Assembly (NCBI GenBank): GCA_015680685.1
Contig: MNCI01006057.1
Location: 1-64,000, forward strand
Direction: 5' to 3'
Source: Gnetum montanum
Taxonomy: Eukaryota; Streptophyta; Gnetopsida; Gnetales; Gnetaceae
Length of the DNA stretch: 64,000 bases
Positions within the stretch are counted from its first letter, which is position 1; the number at the start of each line of letters is the position of its first letter. The notes beneath the pieces were generated by a model. The model had not been told where the DNA came from, did not search any database, and saw only the letters and a program-made list of their open reading frames with translations. Shown here piece after piece: positions 32,473 to 43,100 of the stretch. The translations under genes were made by a program, and so were the position numbers.

Positions 32473-33349
32473 TGATGAAACATTTTATGCAAGGACTTCA
32501 ATATTATATCTATGATATTGTAGATGTGATACTATAGCTTAGTATATGATGTTATCGATATGATATAGTGGATTATGGTCATGACTATAAATACAAGCCC
32601 ACCATTGTGTCATATAACAAATTTTTACTAACACCTAGTGAAATTCTTGTAGTTTATTTTCTTGAAGTTAGTGTTAGTTGTAAATCCTTGTAGTGTGGTG
32701 AAATTACAATTGTACAACATCTTTATTTAAGTGGATTATTCTTGAATGTAATTTATGAACAACAATAAAGATTAATATTTTTCTTCATCATTACAACTTT
32801 TCACATTGAATAGATTTACTTATCAATGTCATTTACTTTTACTTTGTCATTTATATTTCCTAAGTCCTTTATCATTACTATGTTCATTAGTATAGGTAGA
32901 ATAAGTATGATTGATTTTGACTATAAACTGTAATTATTCAGTAACCCAATAGTGAATTTACTTGATTTTCTCAATGGTAAAATTACTTGGTAGTCCTAGT
33001 GATAATTACATTAGCCAAATGTGTATGGAAAGCCACAGTCAAATACTTATTATTGATAGGCTATAATAGCTTTATATTCTTATTGTATTTAATGATAGAA
33101 TTCATAATCATTTTAATCATATTTATCATTAGCATACTTAGAGTCTACCAACATTATTTAATCATATACCTTACTAAGAGTTAAATCATAAGTTTTGCAT
33201 TTCACTAACTCTAAGTGATAAGATAAAGATCAAAAACTTTTATCAACTCACTAGTATACTTACATTATCTATCCATAGATTATGATCTAGTTACGCATGA
33301 ACACTTGTAGCTTATATGGTTAAGTACTGGAATTCTCTATCACTCATCA
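32473..33349 (+). mobile_element. 5' LTR of the outermost gypsy element
   Basis: Starts TGATGAAACATTTTATGC and ends TATCACTCATCA, followed by a tRNA-Asp-type primer-binding site, so it is a 5' LTR. TATAAATA is near 32584. U3 has ATAT/CGAT words (GATATTGTAGATGTGATAC, GTTATCGATATGATATAG). R-U5 blocks match the family but are heavily decayed. I place gag at 34535-47132 and protease/RT at 57311-64000 in this same element (see findings). Confidence 0.8.
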
Positions 33350-33350
33350 T

Positions 33351-33369
33351 TAGCATTGTTGTTGAGGAT
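33351..33369 (+). other. Primer-binding site, tRNA-Asp type
   Basis: TAGCATTGTTGTTGAGGAT follows the LTR after one base and resembles TGGCGCCGTTGCCGGGGAT with C-to-T and G-to-A changes. Confidence 0.65.
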
Positions 33370-33482
33370 GTATTAATGTTTGCTAGCTAGTTAATCTTAA
33401 CATAATTTTTTGTATAAATTCTTATTAAGTCTATCTTTCATACTTAGAATATGTTTTTCAAAACATACATACATTTAAGTGT

Positions 33483-34516
33483 TGATGAGACCTGAATTGC
33501 TCATACTGCTGGCGGTTGCCTTAAGGCACCCACGTTAAGGCACCCACGTTGTATCATGGGTTGCGTTGTATCATGGGTGGCATTGTATCATGGGTCGCGA
33601 TGTATCATGGGCCGCGATATCGCGTCCCACGCGATATCGCNNNNNNNNNNNNNNNNNNNNNNNNNNNNNNNNNNNNNNNNNNNNNNNNNNNNNNNNNNNN
33701 NNNNNNNNNNNNNNNNNNNNNNNNNNNNNNNNNNNNNNNNNNNNNNNNNNNNNNNNNNNNNNNNNNNNNNNNNNNNNNNNNNNNNNNNNNNNNNNNNNNN
33801 NNNNNNNNNNNNNNNNNNNNNNNNNNNNNNNNNNNNNNNNNNNNNNNNNNNNNNNNNNNNNNNNNNNNNNNNNNNNNNNNNNNNNNNNNNNNNNNNNNNN
33901 NNNNNNNNNNNNNNNNNNNNNNNNNNNNNNNNNNNNNNNNNNNNNNNNNNNNNNNNNNNNNNNNNNNNNNNNNNNNNNNNNNNNNNNNNNNNNNNNNNNN
34001 NNNNNNNNNNNNNNNNNNNNNNNNNNNNNNNNNNNNNNNNNNNNNNNNNNNNNNNNNNNNNNNNNNNNNNNNNNNNNNNNNNNNNNNNNNNNNNNNNNNN
34101 NNNNNNNNNNNNNNNNNNNNNNNNNNNNNNNNNNNNNNNNNNNNNNNNNNNNNNNNNNNNNNNNNNNNNNNNNNNNNNNNNNNNNNNNNNNNNNNNNNNN
34201 NNNNNNNNNNNNNNNNNNNNNNNNNNNNNNNNNNNNNNNNNNNNNNNNNNNNNNNNNNNNNNNNNNNNNNNNNNNNNNNNNNNNNNNNNNNNNNNNNNNN
34301 NNNNNNNNNNNNNNNNNNNNNNNNNNNNNNNNNNNNNNNNNNNNNNNNNNNNNNNNNNNNNNNNNNNNNNNNNNNNNNNNNNNNNNNNNNNNNNNNNNNN
34401 NNNNNNNNNNNNNNNNNNNNNNNNNNNNNNNNNNNNCCATCTGCGGAGTTCGACCGGATCGCGCGTGCGACGCTCATTTCGTATGGTTGAGTGTAGGGGT
34501 ACCTCGCCACTCATCA
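33483..34516 (+). mobile_element. CpG-rich LTR (solo LTR or collapsed element) containing the 796-base N gap
   Basis: The left end TGATGAGACCTGAATTGC and the right end CGCCACTCATCA are flanked by identical 5-mers AGTGT (33478-33482 and 34517-34521), a target-site duplication. Ns fill 33641-34436. The visible U3 has four copies of a ~17-base 'GTATCATGGG(T/C)(T/C)GCG(A/T)T' unit. These are followed by GCGATATCGC, CGTCCCA and GCGATATCGC. If the N count is real, the whole is 1034 bp, fitting a solo LTR; if not, a full element may be hidden. The many intact CpGs near 34445-34485 mark it as younger than its neighbours. Confidence 0.8.
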
Positions 34517-34534
34517 AGTGTTAACCAATTTAAA

Positions 34535-35681
34535 ATGGCTTCTACATGTAAAGTAAAATCTACACCTACTATTAATCCTAAGAAAAGTAGTGAAAGGAAC
34601 TATAATGAAAAAACTATAGTTGATAGATGTAAGAATAAATATCATATGCTCATGTTAATCCTTATTATCCTAATTTTATATTCAATTTTCACAAGGATGA
34701 ATAGTTAAAATGAATAAGCTTACAAGGCAATATTGTCTTACCACCAAAATGCTCAGCTTCATCTTTGCTTTAAGCAACTCAACTGAGATCAAGCCTTGAT
34801 CATTCACAAGAAGGGTATTAGGTTACCAAGAGCATGATTAAGTCATACCAGCTAATAGAGGCTCAAGCAAGAAGGAATTCTATCATGGTTATAAAATATA
34901 ACCTAGAGAAAGGAAGGAGAGTACAACAAATAATTTTTCTTATAGAAAAAGGAATATGTATAATACAAAGCTAAAAAGTCTCAACATTCTCATAGATCTA
35001 GTTCTCAATCACCTGTTCTATGCACTGAATATCCTATAAAGTCAATATTACATTTGGCCCTTGAAAAAGCTCCTGAACGAGATGAACCAAACTCCAGAAT
35101 TAGCAAGAATTCAAGGCCTAAAAATTTTGATAGATCTAGAAGAGATGAATCAAAAATTCATAAAAGAATAACCAACTAGTATCATTCTCCAACTCCATCA
35201 TCCTCTTCATCACACTCATTAACTAACTTTGATAAAGGAGCATGAAGATTAAGGAAACATGATAGGAAAAAGAAAAGGAATCATGAAAGACATACCAATA
35301 GAAGAAAACATCCTACTAAAGAATATGATGATGAAGAAGATAGAAAAAGGTAAATCAAGCATCATAGAAGAGAACATTATGAGCATAGAAGAAGTCATCA
35401 CTATAATAAAGTGTACAAACTCAAAGACTATAAAGAACTTCAATTGACCATCCAAAGCATGATTAACATTAGAGAAGTAGTGTACATGCCTACCATGCAT
35501 CTAAGGAATAGTTGCATCAAGAAATGTGATATAAATAACATGTCAAAGTATGAACAAGAATATAATGCAAATCTATAACCTCACCTTCAAGTTTTCCATG
35601 ATGCCTATGCCCTATCGAACATAGATAATGATTGGAAAAAATTAAAGTTATTTTCTAGAACACTCATAAATGAAGTAGAAA
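34535..35681 (+). pseudogene. gag of the outermost gypsy element, part 1
   Basis: ATG at 34535 gives MASTCKVKSTPTINPKKSSE, the usual gag start downstream of the primer-binding site. A charged Arg/Ser/His/Lys-rich linker (RSRRDE, HDRKKKRNHERHTNRRKH, HHRREHYEHRRSHHYNKVY) ends near 35420. The capsid N-terminal block follows: YEQEYNANL.PHLQVFHDAY and WKKLKLFSRTLINEVES up to 35681. The 33483-34516 insertion lies between the primer-binding site and this start; the 35687-36590 insertion ends it. Stops and frameshifts. Confidence 0.75.
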
Positions 35682-35686
35682 GCTAG

Positions 35687-36590
35687 TGATGAGCAACTAG
35701 TACCCCTTACATCTAGCCATAAAAATCACGAGCATTCATGTATGATCTATTCAAATTTCATGGATGGGACTAGTTGTGCATCTAAATCGTTAAGCATTGA
35801 TCATAGTTCACTATCTTCCCACTTGGACTAGTCGTAGCTTTTTTATGTATGATTTAGTCCAAAGTGAGGCATATGATTGTTGATGTTGTTTGGCCTTATG
35901 CTACTCCTAACAATAATTAAAAAATTAATTATTTAATCTAATCAACAATAGGAAGGTAAATGCTAAACTTGCCTACAAGCGATGAGTGTCCATTTCCAAC
36001 TTACCATACACATCCTGAACCCACATACTTACTACTCAAATTACCAAGTGTTACGCTACTAGGTGAACCAATTAATAACACTACTAGGATTACTAAGAGA
36101 ATATGTGTTTATGCTCAAAATTGGTCACACTCATTCCTCTAATTCATTAACTTACATGAAATGTAGATATTAACTAAGTACATGAAAAATAAATTTCGTG
36201 GAAAGTAAATCTATTCTAAGTCAAAGTGTTGTAATGAATAAGAATCAATCTCAATCTTATTATCATTCATGAAATGTGTCCAAGTACATTGCCACTGAAA
36301 TAAGATGTCATACAATTGACTCAAATCCACAATGCGACCACTCACTAATTGTTCTCTAAAACAATGGAATAAAAATACAAGAGTTTAGCTACTCTATTGA
36401 TAAAAAATGCCAGATACACCATGGGACATGTGTGTTTACAGGAAAAAATAGACACTATGTTGATGGGTATACATCAACACCTCATTGCATGCATTGACGA
36501 GATCATGTTGACAAGTACACAACAACACGGCTACGTAGAAGTAGCTACATCAACATGGCTTTGTCGATGCAAACAGCCGATGCTTCATCA
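35687..36590 (-). mobile_element. Solo LTR inserted in gag
   Basis: The plus-strand ends are TGATGAGCAACTAGTACCCC and GATGCTTCATCA; orientation is minus by comparison with the family. Flanks GCTAG (35682-35686) and ACTAA (36591-36595) look like a decayed target-site duplication, because gag continues in frame from EVES on the left to Y-K-S-F-E-P-K-S-I-R on the right. No internal sequence accompanies it. Confidence 0.8.
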
Positions 36591-36595
36591 ACTAA

Positions 36596-36980
36596 TACAA
36601 ATCCTTTGAACCAAAAATCTATTAGAAGATGTAGTACCATGCTAAAGCTTTTTAATGACAAGTATCAAACCTATTCCAAAGTATCAATCTGAAGAAAATA
36701 AATCCAAGAATGAAGAAAAGGGACACATGAATCCCTTGATGTAGAATTAGGAAAATATTATTCACTATTACATATATTCCTAGGTTATTGATTTTCTCAA
36801 ATGGAGCAATCGTAGCACATCATTAATGGATTAAGAAACAAAACAAGAGAGATCCTTAGAGTATATGCCCAAGGAAGATCATTTAGGATGATAGCCCATC
36901 AAATAAAATAGTTACTGAACCAAGTGACAAAAGAAGAGGGAGAGCTACGTAAGAGAGAATCAACTAAAGAGTATAATTGG
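36596..36980 (+). pseudogene. gag of the outermost gypsy element, part 2
   Basis: Continues part 1: SIRRCSTMLKLFNDKYQTYS, HESLDVELGKYYSLLHIFLG, REILRVYAQGRSFRMIAHQI, VTKEEGELRKRESTKEYN, then the interruption at 36980. The same order is seen at 1-450 (minus), 49265-49630, 61800-62060 (minus) and 41280-41450. Stops present. Confidence 0.75.
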
Positions 36981-37760
36981 TGAGCAGTGACTAGCCCTTA
37001 TGCCCAACCATGCAAATCACAAGCATTTATGCACCATTTAATCAAATTCCATGGATGGAACTAGTTGTGCGTCTAGATCATTAAGCATTTATCGTAGTTC
37101 ACTATCTTCCCACTTGGACTAGTGGTAGCTTTGCCAAATATGGTTTAGTCCAAAGTGAGCCATATGATGGTTGATGTTGTTTGGCTTGACGCTACTCCTA
37201 ATGATAATAAAGAAATTAATTATTTAATCTAATTAACAACAAGAAGGTAAATGATAAACTAGCCTATATGAAATCAATGTCCATTTCTAGCTTGTCATAT
37301 ATGTCCTAAACTCACGTATCCACTATTGGAATAACCAAGCATTACGCTACTAGGTGAACCAAGTAATAACACTACTAGGATTACCAAGTGAATACATGTT
37401 TACACTCGAAACTGGTCATGCTCATTCCACTAATTTATTAACTTACATGAAATGTAGATATTAATTAAGTACATAAAAATTAAATTTCATGGAAAGTAAA
37501 TCTAATCTAATTCAAAGTTCTATAATGAATAAGAATCAATCTTGATCTTATTTCCATTCATGGACTATTTCTAGGTACATTACCACTCAAATGTACAACT
37601 GGCTTAAATCCACACTACAGACACTCACTGACTATTCTCTAAAACTATGAAATAAAATTACAAAAGTTCAACTACTCTATTAACAAAATAATGTCAATAC
37701 ACGGTGGAAGCATGTCTATTTATAGGTGAAAGCAAACACTAAGTTGACAAGTACACATCA
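36981..37760 (-). mobile_element. LTR, minus orientation, left arm of an inverted LTR pair
   Basis: Starts TGAGCAGTGACTAGCCC on the plus strand (from TGATGAGTGG...) and matches the reverse complement of 45231-46110 over most of its length ('GATGGTTGATGTTGTTT', 'AATTAATTATTTAATCTAAT', 'GGATTACCAAGTGAATAC'). Its U3 end near 37760 runs into a plus-oriented LTR fragment of the same family. Confidence 0.7.
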
Positions 37761-37995
37761 ATGTGATCTTGTTAATGCATGAAATGACACATTAACACAT
37801 ACCTATTGTCGTAGTATCTATTTTCACCTATAAATACATGTGTCCTACCATGTATGTGGTTATTTAATTAATAGAGTAGTCAAACTCTTGCAATTTTATT
37901 CCATAATTTTAGAGAACAGTCAATGAGTACCCATAGTGTGGATCTAAGTTAGTTGTATGATGTCATATTCGAGTGGCAATGTACCTAAACATATT
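37761..37995 (+). mobile_element. Partial plus-strand LTR (U3-R), right arm of an inverted LTR pair
   Basis: 'TATTTTCACCTATAAATACATG', 'GAGTAG.CAAACTCTTGCAAT' and 'GTGGCAATGTACCTA.ACA' match 45380-45560 of the LTR at 45231-46110. It is cut at about 37995, where minus-strand 3'-region sequence begins. Confidence 0.7.
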
Positions 37996-40241
37996 ATCGG
38001 ATTGATACCATTGAAGAAGTGACTGATATTTCTTCTCCTCTATCCATAGATTATGAGCCATCCATACTGATGTTCCAATGTTTGATGGAGTCAGCACTTT
38101 CCATAGACACAACAGCTGTAGGAATACTTCACTGGCCTTGACATGCATGCCTCAAATATTTTTCATTCCTCTTCATAGGCTCGGGCCCTGACCTCTCCTC
38201 CTTTTTCTTGGATAGATTATGCAGTAATAGGAGTTCCATGATGGATGCTAAATGATTGTGCGTTTTGTTTTGCATGTTCTGCATAAGGTCCTTGGCCTCT
38301 ACCTTCCCTAGCTAATTTGGTTGCACCTTGAGAAGTTCCTCCTTGTTGTCTTCTTTTAGGGGCCATATATAATCACACAAAGATCAATTGTTAGTAAAGT
38401 TATTGAAAAAACTTCAATGATTTCATACCTTACTCATTGCCTTTAATAAATGTTGAATTCCTTGCTTAGCATGATTTTAGAGTTACAAAATTTTTCGAGG
38501 AAGTTGCCCTAGAAGTTTAATGTTGAACCTAGTTTGTTTAGGTGATACATAAAAGGACCTAGTTTTGAGGAACATTTGATAAAATGATGATAAAGGAAAG
38601 AATAGATTTGGAAATGAACTGCTCAGAGGGTATAAGATGATGTGGTGGTGTGCAACAAGTACAAATTACAAAAGTCATGCAAGTGGGTCCTCCCCAAAGC
38701 AGGTTCCAACCTATAATGCCCTTGTGTAACCACACCCTAAAATGTCCATAGGCACTAGAAGGGTTAAATATAATCTATGTTGATGCAAAAAAACATACAC
38801 ATGTTGATACCACAGTGATGAGATATGAATTCAATGCTATACAAGACAGGAGTCATAATTATATGAACAACGAGATGAGGTGAATTGTAGAAGGGATTGT
38901 AGACATTGGGACATGAGGTAACTAACTCAAGGCATAATGAATTCTCAATGTAAGGGATGATTAAAGTATCATTAACCTGTTGCTCAACAATCAGGACCAA
39001 GTCTATTCCTCTGATTAGTGACATTGCATTGTTTCATCCCAATGGTGGACATTCATAAGAGAATCATGACAGCAAGGCATACGATCACTTGGCATTTTGT
39101 GCAAGGGAGGAGTGATTTGGAATTTCTCTGCAGCATACTTTTTTCTCTTATTTTTTTCTATGTGGCCGCTTTGGCACACTCTTCTTGCTCTTTTTTGGAA
39201 TGTTTAATCTAGAGAAGCCGCCTACCTTCAAACATGGGTGCATGTCTTTCCAGTGGGACCCCCTAGAATAAAATTGAGTTTCCTTGATTGAGTGCCCTTT
39301 TGATTACTCTTGCTCCCATTTTTCATTAGATCTATAAGGATCTTAGTACAACCAAGTTGCATGATAACACCTATAGATGTCACCAAAGAGAATCCACAAG
39401 TTCCCTTGATGTCACACCCTGGTCATTCCCTCTTAGTCTATCATTTTTCACTCTGGGCATAATGAGCACAAAATTACTTTTAAGTTTCATGATGACAAGA
39501 ATATCATCGTACCTAGAGTAGAACCTCTTATTAATAGAATGGTTGAGTGGATGTGGTCGCTATCCAAATAATTAATCACCTGAGACTTGATAGCATAAAA
39601 CAACACCTAAACCAATGAGTCACATGAGTGTTTTGTTCATGGATGAGATTACTCATAAAAGATAAAGAGATAAAATAATAAATTAAAAGGTGAAAAACTG
39701 GAAAACAAAAAGTTGAAAACTTAAAGAAATAGAAAAAGATTTATTAATTTTGTGTTGTTAGAATGGAGGATACCCCTCATAACTAAATGGTTGAGCATGG
39801 ATAGAATTAATAAATGGAAGGTTAGGATCCTTGCATGTTGGAAATATTGGGACCCAGTCATACTTACCCCATTGGGGTTCACACACTTGATTAGAGTTGA
39901 CATAGTGGGGCAAGTTATAAGATGTGGTTAATTTATAAGNTGCCTAAAGAAAGGACACTTTCGATGTTGTGGAGGGTTCCCCCTACTATTGACAACAGCA
40001 GCACAAGTAACATTCATGGGTTTGTGTTGTGGTGCAAAGCCTTCTAGCACAACTAGTCATGATGTAGAAGGGGGTGAAGTATGAGAATATTAAGGTTGAG
40101 GAAAAGTGTAAGGCACATGAGGTGGTGATTTTGTTGGAGAGGACATGGGTGGATAGTACTTGGGAGAATGATAATAATGAGGTGATGTAGAGGATGCTAA
40201 TCCCATTAGAGAAATAGGGTGTTGAACATAATAAGCATTTG
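37996..40241 (-). pseudogene. Truncated gag-only gypsy-type element (gag C-terminus plus 3' region)
   Basis: Homologous to 58850-61280 (minus) and 10480-12770 (plus). On the minus strand, gag C-terminal pieces lie at 40230..39740 (including NQVCEPQWGKYD near 39890 and PFSYEGYPPF near 39770), then the long 3' region. The small ORF block (HNHLASIMELLLLHNLSKKK, ERSGPEPMKRNEKYLRH) is near 38290-38150. The N at 39940 covers a junction where about 240 bp present in the sister copy is missing. The 3' end (polypurine tract, 3' LTR) is lost at 37996. The 5' end connects to tRNA-Asp copies and the LTR 40363-41241 without the gag N-terminus. Confidence 0.7.
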
Positions 40242-40281
40242 CTATTGGGAGTATTCCCACCTATCACATGGATGACCGAGG
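40242..40281 (+). repeat. Partial tRNA-Asp-like copy
   Basis: CTATTGGGAGTATTCCCACC and TATCACATGGATGACC align with about positions 12-52 of the tRNA-Asp copy that follows (GTATAGTGGTGAGTATTC...TGTCACGTGGGTGACC). It lies head-to-tail with it, 5 bases away. Confidence 0.6.
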
Positions 40282-40286
40282 ACACT

Positions 40287-40361
40287 TTTGTTGTAGTATA
40301 GTGGTGAGTATTCTCGCCTGTCACGTGGGTGACCTGGGTTCGATCCCCAACAACGGCACCA
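40287..40361 (+). tRNA. tRNA-Asp(GTC) retro-copy with encoded CCA, fused to an LTR (pseudogene)
   Basis: 75 bases fold as tRNA-Asp: acceptor TTTGTTG/CAACGGC with decayed first pairs, D arm GTAT..GTAT, anticodon loop CTGTCAC with anticodon GTC at 40320-40322, and T loop TTCGATC on a TGGG/CCCA stem. It ends A-CCA at 40358-40361. Nuclear tRNA genes of plants do not encode CCA, so the copy derives from a mature tRNA. One base later the LTR begins (TGATGAGTGG). On the minus strand this is exactly LTR end plus primer-binding site, but extended to the whole tRNA. Several C-to-T and G-to-A changes make it unlikely to be an active tRNA gene. Confidence 0.85.
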
Positions 40362-40362
40362 A

Positions 40363-41241
40363 TGATGAGTGGTAAGGTACCCCTATACTCAACCATATGA
40401 ATACGAGTGTTCACGCATGATCTAGTCAAACTCTGTGGATAGGCTAGTTGTGCTATCTAGATAGTTACACGTTGATCACAGTTTGTTGTCTTCCCACCTG
40501 GACTAGTATTTGCTTTGTCACATATGGTTTAGTCTAGAGTGAGGCGTATGATGTTATCCTAAACTAGTGCTACTCCTAGAGACAATGGAAAATAATCTTA
40601 ATTAAACTAATAAGCAATAGGGAATGAAGTCTAAGCTATCCTAAGTGTAATGAGCATCTGTTCCTTAATCATGCATACACATCTTGGACCTCGTACACAA
40701 CTACTACTAGGATTACCAAGCGTAGATCCTAGGTACACTACTGGGTTACCAGGTAGTCACACTTAAATGCTCGTGATTAAGTCATACTCATTCTGCAGTT
40801 AACAACAAGAGTAGTAAATGATGGTAAAGAAATATTAACTAAGAAAATAATAAATAATAGTAATAATTAAATAATTAAAACTAAGTGAATGCTACAATGA
40901 TAAAATAATCTCGATCTTTATTGCTGATCATGTGTGTGTCCAAGTACGTCACACTCGAATAAAGGTTCCGTACAATTACAAGCATCACACTGCAGACATG
41001 CACTTGGAAAAATAATCTAACTCCTATGGAAACAAACTGCAAGAGCTTCCCTACAATTAACTAAAAATATGCCTAGGTGTGGTGGATGGCCACTTATTTA
41101 TAGGCTAAAATAGGCTCTGCGTAAACAGGGCCACGTCGATGGATGAAGGGATGCATTGGCGAGGCCACGTCAACACGGCCACGTATACAGAGCCCCATAT
41201 ACGTGGCCTAGTCAACACATCAACTGCTTAGCACTTCATCA
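40363..41241 (-). mobile_element. 5' LTR of the truncated minus-strand element
   Basis: Plus-strand ends TGATGAGTGGTAAGG and GCACTTCATCA; the primer-binding site lies on the left, so the element is on the minus strand. U3 (41105-41230) carries repeated GGCCACGT(C/A) words with CpGs, including GGCCACGTATACAGAG and CCATATACGTGGCC. TATAAATA-like sequence lies near 41096-41101. Confidence 0.85.
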
Positions 41242-42560
41242 ATGTCCATGCCATGATTTCTCTTAAAAAGAGAAACTTTTCCACATCGTAGATGGCCTTT
41301 GTAATCAAATGAGGGAGACCCTTCGAATTTATGCCCAAGGACAATTATCAAAACTAAAAGCCCATTAGATAAAGGGGCTAATTGAGCATGTGGAAAAAGA
41401 AGAAGGAGAGCTATGTAAACAAAAGAATGTTGAGGAATATAACTAGGATCCAACTTTTGAAAAGAAGAGGGTCCACATCTATGATGAGAAAAAAAATGCA
41501 ACTCTCAATGAGGTGATTTCACAACAAACCTTTTTAATAAAAAAGTCTATCGATGAGCTTGAAGCAAGGCTAGATAAAACATGGCAATTAATGAACCACA
41601 AAGTTACAACTTACATAAAAACATAGAGGAGAAAGTAACACAAAATGAATCAAGTGATTAAAAGAAGAGGAGGAAAATGAAGTAAGAAATAGGTAGGAAC
41701 ACTTATCAACAAAAAGGAAAAATGGTTATAGAAGAAGAGGCTGTAGACTCAACCATAGATGAGGATGATGGATGTGACATCTACCTATATAATCATCCAA
41801 AGGGCTATTGCCTAGTTATGTTACATCTATATGAGTATTAGGCTTTTGTTTTGAATCCCAAGTTCATAAAAAAGCAAATACCTAGGAAATTACCTTACTC
41901 ACAAGGTAATTATAGATAGTCCTACAACCAACCATACTATCCTAGCCTTAAAACTACTATCAAATGTAGTGGAAAACCCCATAGTTGTGGGGGAGGCCAT
42001 AATCAAACTAGCACTACCCTTACTACCAACCAAACTTATACAAATATTATATTCAACAACCTATTTCCCTGACTAGTTCTACTTCCTCTACCTCAAATCA
42101 CTACTACCACTCCCCCAAATATCATCAACCTGAAACATCTTCTATGGAATCACCACCTCAATCCTCTCATCCTTTATTATATCCTCAATATTCTCATACT
42201 TCCTTCCACCATATGTCATCACCAACAACACAAGAAGGTTTGACACTACAACAAAAATGAAATAATTCCACTTGTGCTATGAACATACACAAAAATGATA
42301 ATTCTAATAGATCTCAACCATAACCTTAGAAACATCCTTTCTTTATGGTAGTTTCCTCACACAAGCACAAAACATATAGACCTACTAGTGCATTAAAACC
42401 TACAGAAGGCCAATTTGGTGCAACAACCTTCCACACAAAAATGATGTCTTCTAATCATACACAAAAGTCAAAAATATTCACCACTCCAACCCAAGACATA
42501 AAGGATAAACCTATCACTGTGGAAAGATAGAAACCTCCATGAATCACTGATAATGATAAA
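41242..42560 (+). pseudogene. gag remnant of a second plus-strand element
   Basis: RETLRIYAQGQLSKLKAH, HVEKEEGELCKQKNVEEYN.D and PTFEKKRVHIYDEKKNATLN open the piece. Near 41700-41850, EEEAVDSTIDEDDGCDIYLY and NHPKGYCLVMLHLYEY match the gag block (CDVYQYEHP) at 49930-50030 and 46400-46490. A Ser/Thr/Pro/Tyr-rich C-terminus follows to about 42530 (KPITVER). The N-terminal gag is missing. It overlaps in content with 36596-36980, so it is a different element. Confidence 0.7.
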
Positions 42561-43100
42561 GGGTGCAGTTGTAAGCTAGAATTTTAAAATATTAACACAA
42601 CCTCTATACCAAACCACCATAAAGTTTAGGAGCAAGTATGTGAGCAAAAACCAATCTACGTAGTAGCCACTAAATCAAAAGACACCTAGTGGCTTTAGAA
42701 TATGAATATAAAACTATTTCAAAGATGCATGAAAGTAACTAATTTACTTATTAGTTCTAGACTTAAGAAAATAGACCAAACAGAGGACTTAGACATAGAT
42801 ATCTTACACTTTGATTATACAATAGAAGAGGATGTTAAACACGAAGACCTAGAAATTAAAATAGAAAATCAAGAATAAGAAGCAAACACCTTTGGATCTT
42901 CTAAACTAGAAATACCTTCAATTCCAATTGAAGAAACGTCTCTGAATGATCCAAATGAGACTATTACCAATGTTAAATGTTCTACCATGTGATTAATTAA
43001 ATCATTAATGGTTATAGATGGAAAATTAGTGGTGTATACCCAAGGGATTAAGCAATCCATCTCTCAAATTTGTAGCCATAAGATTAGTCATGAGGGGAAT
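42561..43100 (+). pseudogene. Post-protease pol segment joined to gag by deletion
   Basis: NDKGCSCKLEF, then YVVATKSKDT and FQRCMKVTNLLISS, align with the stretch at 51150-51400 (NDSGCNCV, YVATKKIGG, FKKVAHLAWN). That stretch lies after the protease and before RT in the 47138-57305 element. The protease itself and all of RT, RNase H and integrase are absent here, so this is a deletion derivative. Confidence 0.5.

Noticed and set aside
33549-34708. Six long open frames (289-380 codons) across 33.5-34.7 kb
   Set aside because: They consist almost entirely of Xs translated from the N gap; the few real codons belong to LTR sequence.
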